Shown here: piece by piece, positions 1 through 5,001 of the stretch | Layout of the letters: the number at the start of each line of letters is the position of its first letter | Numbering within the stretch: position 1 is the stretch's first letter | Origin: an uncultured bacterium | Lineage (GTDB): Bacteria > Planctomycetota > UBA1135 > UBA2386 | Length of the DNA stretch: 5,001 nt | Assembly (NCBI GenBank): GCA_938003515.1 | Contig: CALKYL010000179.1 | Coordinates: 1 to 5,001, forward strand | Reading direction: 5' to 3' | The notes under the pieces: generated by a model | What the model saw: only the letters and a program-made list of their open reading frames with translations | Databases searched by the model: none | Told to the model about the DNA's origin: nothing | Program-made: the position numbers and the translations under genes

Positions 1-13
1 TCGCGCGTCCTGA

Positions 14-29
14 GCCGGCGGCCGCCGGC
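14..29. repeat. 16-base perfect GC palindrome at the left edge
   Basis: GCCGGCGGCCGCCGGC reads the same on both strands. As RNA it can form a GCCGGC/GCCGGC stem with a GGCC loop. It directly follows a TGA at 11-13 that would end a frame entering from the left, so it could be the 3' hairpin of an upstream gene. With only four codons of that frame visible I do not call a gene. Nothing else is supported between 1 and 115. Confidence 0.3.
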
Positions 30-115
30 CCGGGCGCGAGGTCGCGGTGCGCCGCGGCAGATCTCAGCCGCACGCCCCATGGCACCCGGCATCACGAGGC
101 GTTACACCCGCGGCC

Positions 116-1435
116 ATGGACCTCGGCTTCGAGACCATCGGCAACGCCTGCCTGATCGTGCACGACCGCGGCCCCGTGCTGGCCACGGACCCCTGGCTCG
201 TCGGCGAGGCCTATTTCGGCAGCTGGCGCCTGAGCCACGCCGTTCCCGAGACCCAGCGCCGGCACGTCGACGCCTGCGACACCCTGTGGATCTCGCACGG
301 CCACCCGGACCACCTGAGCCTGCCGTCGCTCGAGACGCTGCGCAGAAAGCGCATCCTGCTGCCGGACCACTACGGCGGTCGGGTCGCGAACGACCTGCGC
401 GGCCTCGGGTTCGACGTGACGACGATGCGCTGCGGGCAGTGGATGCAGATCAGCGACCGCGTGCGCGTCGCGTCGCTCGCCAACTACAACCAGGACGCGA
501 CGCTGGTCATGGACGTCGACGGGCACCTGATCATCGACGCCAACGACGCCGGCAACCGCGGCAGCAGCCGCTTCCTCGAGCGCGAGCGCGCGCGCTTCAC
601 CAAGCGCTCGGTCATCGCCTGCCTGACCGGCTACGGCGACGCCGACATGATCAACTTCTTCGACGAGCAGGGCAATCGCGTGCTGCCCGCCGCCGCCAGC
701 AAGACGCCGTGCGGGCCGGGCATCAAGGCGCTGCTCGACCACTACGACCTCGACGTGTTCGCGCCGTCGAGTTCGATGCACCGCTACAACCGCACGGACA
801 GCGGGTGGGCGGACGAGTTCGCGACGCCGATCGACGCGCACGGCGAGGGCTTCGACGGCGGCCGGCGCACGCTGCTGCCGGCGTTCGTGCAGTTCGACCT
901 GCACACCGGCAGCTACGAGCGCATCGATCCGCCGGCCAACGACCAGCCGCTGCGGCCGCCCGAGGACTACGGCGACGACTGGTCGACGCCGCTCGACACC
1001 GACGACGTGGCGAAGCTGCGCGAGTACTTCGGCCGCTTCTCGCATCTGCCGACCTTCCTCGGCCATCTGAACTTCCGCGTCGGCGACAAGGACCACGTGC
1101 TCGACGTCAACAAGGAGCACCGGCGGGGCATCACGTTCGAGACGCCGCGGCAGTCGCTGATGCAGGCCGTGGAGTGGCGCGCGTTCGACGACATCCTGAT
1201 CGGGAACTTCTGCCGCACGACGCTGCACGGCGACTGGTGGGGCAAGGTCGGCGCCGACGCGCTCTACCCGCACTTCACCCCGTTCGTGACCAAGTTCGGC
1301 GACAACGGCGGGGCGTACACCCCGGACGAACTGCGCGCGTACTTCGCGGAGTACCTGCGGCGCGGCTACACCGAGTTCGGGCCCGATCGCGGCGAGCAGG
1401 AGATGCTGGCCGCGCTGCAGCCCTACCTCGGCTGA
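116..1435 (+). CDS. MBL-fold metal-dependent hydrolase, UlaG/CMAH-like, with C-terminal extension
   Basis: The 439-residue product is probably a cytoplasmic metallo-hydrolase; no signal peptide or membrane segment is visible. Seen: the N-terminal strand region GNACLIV followed by TDPWL (residues 9-28) is the usual opening of UlaG/CMAH-type metallo-beta-lactamase folds. The metal motif HGHPDH is intact at 61-66 (H61, H63, D65, H66). Candidate remaining ligands are D141 or D144 in IIDANDAG and H222 in SSSMHRY. Family knowledge: the SSxH/fHxY pattern and the overall order resemble the hydrolase-like part of CMP-N-acetylneuraminate hydroxylases, but there is no Rieske cluster motif, so a hydroxylase role is not supported. 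Residues about 295-415 form a separate C-terminal region (LIGNFCRTTLHG, LYPHFTPFVTKFGDNG) of unknown role, faintly like a lipid-binding SCP2-type fold (a guess). Start: the ATG at 116 puts the fold's first strand at the N-terminus. A GTG at 47 would add 23 Arg/Pro-rich residues unlike the family. No Shine-Dalgarno sequence lies at normal spacing. Substrate unknown. Confidence 0.88.
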   Translation: MDLGFETIGNACLIVHDRGPVLATDPWLVGEAYFGSWRLSHAVPETQRRHVDACDTLWISHGHPDHLSLPSLETLRRKRILLPDHYGGRVANDLRGLGFDVTTMRCGQWMQISDRVRVASLANYNQDATLVMDVDGHLIIDANDAGNRGSSRFLERERARFTKRSVIACLTGYGDADMINFFDEQGNRVLPAAASKTPCGPGIKALLDHYDLDVFAPSSSMHRYNRTDSGWADEFATPIDAHGEGFDGGRRTLLPAFVQFDLHTGSYERIDPPANDQPLRPPEDYGDDWSTPLDTDDVAKLREYFGRFSHLPTFLGHLNFRVGDKDHVLDVNKEHRRGITFETPRQSLMQAVEWRAFDDILIGNFCRTTLHGDWWGKVGADALYPHFTPFVTKFGDNGGAYTPDELRAYFAEYLRRGYTEFGPDRGEQEMLAALQPYLG

Positions 1436-1479
1436 TCCCCGGCGGGCCGCACGCCCGACCGGGCGCGAGGCGCTCCCGG

Positions 1480-1496
1480 GCGGGCGCCGAGCCCGC
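1480..1496 (+). terminator. GC hairpin downstream of the MBL-fold gene
   Basis: GCGGGC (1480-1485) pairs perfectly with GCCCGC (1491-1496) around the loop GCCGA, about 45 bases after the MBL-fold stop. An alternative overlapping 5-bp stem (GGCGC 1469-1473 with GCGCC 1484-1488) competes with it. There is no T-run. It could be a U-less terminator or a chance GC structure. The rest of the 1436-1603 gap is GC-rich, shows no coding potential I trust, and presumably holds the peptidase promoter, which I cannot pin down. Confidence 0.25.
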
Positions 1497-1603
1497 GCGC
1501 GCCGGCGGCGATCGCTGGGACGCTTTCGAGACCGGGCGCGGCTCGCAATCGCCGCGGCGGGCTCGTACACCGGGCCGTCCTCCCAACCCACGACCCTCGC
1601 GGC

Positions 1604-3373
1604 ATGGCATCCTCCCGGCGCACTCCCTTCGTCCTTTCGATCCTCGCTCCGGCGCTGCTGCTGTTCTCGACGGCCGCCCCGGCCCAGACCGGCGCCGATA
1701 CCGTCGCCGAGCGCACCGCGCGTCCCGCCACGGAGCCGGCGCTCGGCGACCGCGTGGCCGAGGCCATCCGGCTCGAGGGCATCGAGCGCAGCCAGGCGCA
1801 CGCGATCCTGCGCGAGCTGACCGGCCAGGTCGGCCACCGCCTGACCGGTTCGGACAACTTCACCCGCGCGTGCGAGTGGGCGCGGGCCAGGTTCGCCGAC
1901 ATGGGGCTCGAGGTCGAGGTCGAGAAGTGGGGGGAGTGGCAGACCGTCTGGAACCGCGGCCGCTGGCACGGCCGCGTGATCGCGCCGGTCGAGCTCGACA
2001 TGTACGTCGCGACCGACGCCTGGACCGCGGGCACCGGGGGCCTGCGCACGGGCGCCTTCGTGGCCGCGCCGGCCGACGCCGACGCCGTCGTCGCCGACGA
2101 GGTCGCCGGCAAGTGGGTGATCGGCCGCCGCAAGCCGTCGAGCCGCGTGCGCGAGGCCGTCGAGGCCGCCGGCGCGCTCGGCGTCGTCTACCGCGCGAAC
2201 GACCCGAACCAGGCGTATCCGACGCGCGTGCGCGTGTTCGGCGACTCGCGCGTCGCCCGCGGCGACATCGCCGACGTGCCGACCCTGCCCGAGATCGCGG
2301 TCCGGGCCGACCACTTCGACACGCTGATGGGCCTCGTCGACGACGGCAAGAACCCGGTCGCCGAGTTCGAGATCCAGAACTGGTTCCGCGAGGGACCGAT
2401 CGCGCTGCACAACGTGATCGCGTCGATCCGGGGCACCGAGCTCCCCGACGAGGTCGTCATCGTGTCCGCGCACCTCGACAGCTGGCACCAGGCCCAGGGC
2501 TGCACCGACAACGGCACCGGCACCGCGAGCACGATCGAGGCCGCGCGCATCCTGTCGACGATCGGCGCGCGCCCGAAGCGCACGATCCGCTTCTGCCTGT
2601 GGGGTGGCGAGGAGCAGGGCCTGCTCGGCAGCCGGGCGTACGTGCAGCGGCACCGGACCGAGATGGACAAGGTCTCCGCGGTCTTCAACCACGACACCGG
2701 CACCAACTGGGCGCAGTCGCTGGGCGTGACCGAGGCGATGCACGAACAGCTCGAGCCGGTGTTCGCGCAGGTCACGCGCCTTCTGACCCCGCCCGACGCC
2801 GACTTCGACGGGCCGGTGTTCGACCTGCGCACGGTGCGCCGCGTCAGCGGCGGCGGCGGCAGCGACCACGCGTCGTTCATCGCCGCGCGCGTGCCCGGCC
2901 TCAACTGGGGGTTGCGCGGCCGCAGCGACTACTTCCAGCACACATGGCACACGCAGTGGGACACGTTCGACGTCGCCATCGAGGAGTACCAGCGGCACAC
3001 GTCGACCGTGATCGCGATGGCCGCGCTCGGCACCGCCAACCTAGACGCGCTGCTCGACCGCGAGGGCGTCGAGCCGGGCGGCGGCCGCTCGGGTCAGTCC
3101 GAGGCGTTCGCCGAGGCCTGGTTCGAGGCCGAGATGGACGGCCTCGAGTTCGAGGAGGTCAAGGACGGCGGCCGCGCGGCGAAGCTCGGCGTGAAGAAGG
3201 GCGACGTGCTGACGCAGGTCGACGGCAAGGACGTCGAGAGCCTGCGGCAGATCTTCCAGTTCGCGCGCGAGTCGGAGGGCGACGAGATCAAGTTCACCTT
3301 CCGGCGCGGCGACGAGACGTTCGCGGCGTCGATGAAGAAGGGCGAGATGCCGCAGCGGCGGCGCCGGGACTGA
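1604..3373 (+). CDS. Secreted M28-family zinc peptidase (carboxypeptidase Q-like) with C-terminal PDZ domain
   Basis: The 589-residue product is predicted to be an exported di-zinc aminopeptidase or carboxypeptidase. Seen: a signal peptide at 1-27 (RR n-region, hydrophobic core LSILAPALLLF, cleavage after A25-P26-A27). The VGHRLTGS motif near 76-83 opens the mature enzyme, as in carboxypeptidase Q relatives. A PA-like insert covers roughly 140-260. The M28 catalytic core has H290 and D292 in SAHLDSW, D302 in CTDNGTG, E336/E337 in GGEEQGLLGS, D364 in FNHDTG, the SDHASF motif at 420-425, and H449 in WHTQWDT. By family knowledge the five zinc ligands are H290, D302, E337, D364 and H449, and E336 is the general base, so the site is complete. 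A PDZ domain lies at about 505-580 (GLEFEEV, AAKLGVKKGDVLTQVDG), followed by an Arg-rich tail. The start is fixed by the signal peptide, although no clear Shine-Dalgarno sequence precedes it. It probably has its own promoter in the 168-base upstream gap. It ends 18 bases from the convergent halogenase-like gene. Exact peptide specificity is unknown. Confidence 0.93.
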   Translation: MASSRRTPFVLSILAPALLLFSTAAPAQTGADTVAERTARPATEPALGDRVAEAIRLEGIERSQAHAILRELTGQVGHRLTGSDNFTRACEWARARFADMGLEVEVEKWGEWQTVWNRGRWHGRVIAPVELDMYVATDAWTAGTGGLRTGAFVAAPADADAVVADEVAGKWVIGRRKPSSRVREAVEAAGALGVVYRANDPNQAYPTRVRVFGDSRVARGDIADVPTLPEIAVRADHFDTLMGLVDDGKNPVAEFEIQNWFREGPIALHNVIASIRGTELPDEVVIVSAHLDSWHQAQGCTDNGTGTASTIEAARILSTIGARPKRTIRFCLWGGEEQGLLGSRAYVQRHRTEMDKVSAVFNHDTGTNWAQSLGVTEAMHEQLEPVFAQVTRLLTPPDADFDGPVFDLRTVRRVSGGGGSDHASFIAARVPGLNWGLRGRSDYFQHTWHTQWDTFDVAIEEYQRHTSTVIAMAALGTANLDALLDREGVEPGGGRSGQSEAFAEAWFEAEMDGLEFEEVKDGGRAAKLGVKKGDVLTQVDGKDVESLRQIFQFARESEGDEIKFTFRRGDETFAASMKKGEMPQRRRRD

Positions 3374-3380
3374 CCCGGCG
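3362..3380 (+). terminator. GC hairpin over the peptidase stop codon
   Basis: CGCCGGG (3362-3368) pairs perfectly with CCCGGCG (3374-3380), giving a 7-bp all-GC stem with the loop ACTGA that contains the peptidase TGA. It sits at the convergent gene junction, where a terminator is expected. No T-run follows on either strand, so termination is an inference, and chance pairing is possible at this GC content. Confidence 0.35.
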
Positions 3381-3403
3381 GCCGGCGCGGCTCACGCGCG
3401 GCC
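3380..3403 (-). terminator. GC hairpin over the halogenase-like gene stop codon
   Basis: GGCC (3380-3383) plus GCGCG (3385-3389) pairs with CGCGC (3395-3399) plus GGCC (3400-3403). This gives nine G-C pairs with one bulged base at 3384 and a 5-base loop containing the minus-strand stop (TCA on the plus strand, 3392-3394). It shares base 3380 with the neighbouring hairpin. No T-run is present. Likely a 3'-end structure for one or both convergent transcripts, but unproven. Confidence 0.35.
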
Positions 3404-4969
3404 CATCGGCTCCAGCGCGCGGCCGTTGACGAAGTCGACGAAGCCGAGCTTCTCCTCGCCTCCGACCCGGCGGCCGAGCAGCTCGAAGCAGCGCGCGCGC
3501 GCCTTCGCGAAGATCTCGAGCGAGAGCGCCTCGGCGCGCTTTCGGTCCATGCGGCCGACCTCGGTCACGAACGCCACGTCGCCGAGACCCTCGGCGAGCA
3601 TGCCGAGGTTCTTTCGCCGGTAGTCGCCGCGCGCCGTCAGCGCGCGCTCGGTCTCGAGGAACAGCTCGCCGAAGCGCTCGAGCGCCTTGACGACGAACGA
3701 CGCCTGGCGCTGCTCGTGGCGCAGCTCGTCGACGTCGAGGTGCAGGTCCTGCATGTAGGACGAGACCCACAGCGCGTAGTAGGCGGCGACGTCGAAGTTC
3801 CACTTGATCGACATCAGCTCGAAGCTGCCGAACAGCTCGTACTGGCCGCGGTAGAGCGGCAGGTTGGCCCGGTAGCGGAACTGCAGGTAGGCGTCGTAGA
3901 GCCGCCGGCGCTCGGCGACGTCCTCGCCGTCGTGCTGCCGGGCGATCAGGTCGGCGGCGTAGTCGTTGGCGAGCGCGATGAAGTCGCTGCCGGGGCTGTA
4001 GAACGGGTCGGAGAACGCCGCGGCCTCGCCGACCAGGGCCCAGCGATCGCCGATCCACTGGCGGGTGCCATAGGCGAGGTGACCGTAGCCGCCGAAGTCG
4101 AGCCACTCGGCGCCGCCGATGACGTCGCGCGCGGCGCGCTGGCGGCAGACGAAGTCGCGCAGGCCGTCCCGCGTCAGCACCTCGCGGCCGACGTGGGCGG
4201 TGTCCCCGACGACGCCGAGGCTGGTGACGCCGCCGCGCAGCGGGATCAACCAGACCCAGTAGCCCCGGTGCATGAAGTGCACGGTCGACAGCCGGCGGGT
4301 CGTGTGCCGCACGCGGTGGCGGAACGCCTCGTCGATTTCGGGGCCGTCGAGGTCGACGACCCCGCGCAGGCGGGCCCAGGACCCGAGGCAGCGGTGGTCG
4401 CGTTCGGGCACGCGCAGGCCGAGCCGCTTGGCGAGGATGCTGGTGCGGCCCGAGGCGTCGACGACCCACCCGGCGGTCACCGTGCGCGGCTGGCCCGCCT
4501 CCTCGAAGGTGACGCGGTGGTGCGGTTCGCCGAGCTCGACGTCGGTGACGCGCACGCCGAGGGCGACGTCGGCGCCGAGCGCCTCGCTCGCCGCGCGCAT
4601 GTCGCGTTCGAAGGTCGAGCGGTCGATCTGGAAGCTCGGGTGGAACGGCATGCCGAAGCTGCCGATCTCGCTCATGCTCGGGAGCGGCGCGTCGGCGCCG
4701 TCGCGGTCGAAGAAGTACCGCAGGCCGTTCTTCGGCAGCTGGTTCTCGTACAGGTAGCTCGTCAGGCCGAGCCGCCGCACCATGTGGTTCGAGAACAGCT
4801 CGACGGTCGACTCGCCGACCTTGTAGTCGGTGGTCGTCGAGCGCTCGCAGCACAACACGCGCAGGTCCGGGCGGCGCAGCCGCAGCTGGCGGGCGAGCAG
4901 GCTGCCGGCGAGGCCGGCGCCGAGGATCACGACGTCCCAGTCGGGCCGCGTCGAACTCGAGGTGGTCAT
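3392..4969 (-). CDS. FAD-dependent halogenase-like oxidoreductase (tryptophan halogenase superfamily)
   Basis: The 525-residue product is predicted to bind FAD and may chlorinate or brominate an electron-rich aromatic substrate using FADH2 from a separate reductase. Seen: Rossmann motif GAGLAG at 17-22 after the strand DVVIL; KVGEST at 50-55; DASG at 171-174; WVWLIP at 238-243, matching the WxWxIP halogenase motif; and F319-P322-S325-G327 in FSDPFYSPG, matching FxxPxxSxG. K80 in LPKNGLRYFF lies where the catalytic lysine of flavin halogenases is expected. Y324 occupies the position of the tryptophan-halogenase glutamate, which argues for a phenolic, pyrrolic or carrier-bound substrate rather than free tryptophan. 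The usual GD before the flavin is GE (G314-E315). Residues about 345-525 form a mostly helical tail, aromatic-rich at 361-406. Length fits the family. Start: the ATG leaves ten residues before the first strand. No Shine-Dalgarno sequence is obvious, but an ATGA overlap with an upstream frame suggests translational coupling. Alternative: a non-halogenating FAD monooxygenase or reductase of the same fold. Family assignment is firm, halogenation is inferred. Confidence 0.88.
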   Translation of the reverse strand: MTTSSSTRPDWDVVILGAGLAGSLLARQLRLRRPDLRVLCCERSTTTDYKVGESTVELFSNHMVRRLGLTSYLYENQLPKNGLRYFFDRDGADAPLPSMSEIGSFGMPFHPSFQIDRSTFERDMRAASEALGADVALGVRVTDVELGEPHHRVTFEEAGQPRTVTAGWVVDASGRTSILAKRLGLRVPERDHRCLGSWARLRGVVDLDGPEIDEAFRHRVRHTTRRLSTVHFMHRGYWVWLIPLRGGVTSLGVVGDTAHVGREVLTRDGLRDFVCRQRAARDVIGGAEWLDFGGYGHLAYGTRQWIGDRWALVGEAAAFSDPFYSPGSDFIALANDYAADLIARQHDGEDVAERRRLYDAYLQFRYRANLPLYRGQYELFGSFELMSIKWNFDVAAYYALWVSSYMQDLHLDVDELRHEQRQASFVVKALERFGELFLETERALTARGDYRRKNLGMLAEGLGDVAFVTEVGRMDRKRAEALSLEIFAKARARCFELLGRRVGGEEKLGFVDFVNGRALEPMGRA

Positions 4970-5001
4970 GTTCGTTCGAGGATCGTCCAGGCGCTGACGC
5001 C
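4966..5001 (-). CDS. Possible 3' end of an upstream minus-strand gene (partial)
   Basis: Reading the minus strand inward from the right edge, one frame gives GVSAWTILERT followed by TGA. That stop overlaps the halogenase-like start as ATGA, a classic arrangement of co-transcribed, translationally coupled genes. Only 11 codons are visible, so no family can be named and the frame could be open by chance. If real, the halogenase-like gene is downstream in an operon that continues beyond the window. Confidence 0.3.
   Translation of the reverse strand, partial: GVSAWTILERT

Noticed and set aside
103..108. Identical TACACC hexamers at 103-108 and 1566-1571 as possible -10 elements; the first would give a leaderless MBL-fold mRNA.
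   Set aside because: The same hexamer also occurs inside the MBL-fold gene as Tyr-Thr codons, and no matching -35 element is visible, so it is too weak to annotate.
47..115. GTG at 47 as the start of the MBL-fold gene.
   Set aside because: It would add 23 Arg/Pro-rich residues ahead of the fold's first strand, which the family does not have. The ATG at 116 fits the domain boundary.
1508..1515. GCGATCGC palindrome in the intergenic gap as an operator.
   Set aside because: It is a single 8-base GC palindrome with no second copy or regulator nearby, and is expected by chance in this composition.
1613..1640. SRRTPFVL at residues 4-11 of the peptidase as a twin-arginine export signal.
   Set aside because: The hydrophobic residue after RR is one position off the SRRxFLK consensus and the core is strongly hydrophobic, so a Sec signal peptide is the simpler reading.
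1423..2133. Antisense open frames at 1275-1610, 1423-2133 and 2188-2904 as possible small genes.
   Set aside because: Their products are Arg/Pro/Ser/Ala-rich, have no motifs and no supporting start signal, and mostly lie antisense to well-supported genes.
92..2998. A 968-codon minus-strand open frame antisense to the MBL-fold and peptidase genes.
   Set aside because: It is Val/Arg/Ala/Asp-rich without recognisable domains and runs across two real genes and their intergenic gap, so it is a GC-driven antisense shadow.
1..3429. A plus-strand frame open from the left edge through both plus-strand genes (over 1,100 codons).
   Set aside because: Its product is low-complexity Arg/Ala/Pro/Gly-rich and lacks motifs, and it overlaps two genes with intact catalytic motifs in other frames. 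Long stop-free shadow frames are expected when TA-containing codons are this rare.
3294..4853. A 519-codon minus-strand open frame overlapping the halogenase-like gene.
   Set aside because: It is the shifted frame of the halogenase-like gene, and its product is an Arg/Ala/Pro low-complexity sequence with no motifs.

Overview
The window is very GC-rich with almost exclusively G/C-ending codons, which points to a high-GC bacterium. A secreted zinc peptidase with an ordinary Sec-type signal peptide suggests a Gram-negative or similar free-living lineage (for example Acidobacteriota, Gemmatimonadota, Myxococcota or high-GC Proteobacteria). The sequence alone does not settle which. I see no rRNA, tRNA, CRISPR array, insertion sequence or phage gene.

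Layout. Positions 1-115 hold no gene I can support, only a 16-base GC palindrome. Positions 116-1435 (+) encode a 439-residue metallo-beta-lactamase-fold hydrolase of the UlaG/CMAH-like type, with a long C-terminal extension. A 168-base gap containing GC hairpins follows. Positions 1604-3373 (+) encode a 589-residue exported M28 zinc peptidase resembling carboxypeptidase Q, with a PDZ domain at its C-terminus. The third gene is convergent and lies on the minus strand at 3392-4969. It encodes a 525-residue FAD-dependent enzyme carrying both signature motifs of flavin-dependent halogenases. Its start codon may overlap the stop of a further minus-strand gene that runs off the right edge (ATGA overlap). 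The two convergent genes are only 18 bases apart, and the junction can fold into two abutting hairpins, each with one of the two stop codons in its loop.

How the genes relate. The two plus-strand genes are separated by 168 bases and nothing shows that they act together. The peptidase looks like a stand-alone periplasmic or extracellular exopeptidase. The halogenase-like gene is the most interesting element. It may be the distal gene of a minus-strand operon, possibly a specialised-metabolite or pigment pathway, whose remaining genes lie to the right of the window. No flavin reductase, carrier protein or biosynthetic partner is visible here, so its substrate cannot be assigned. I do not see convincing evidence of a wholly new multi-gene system within these 5 kb.
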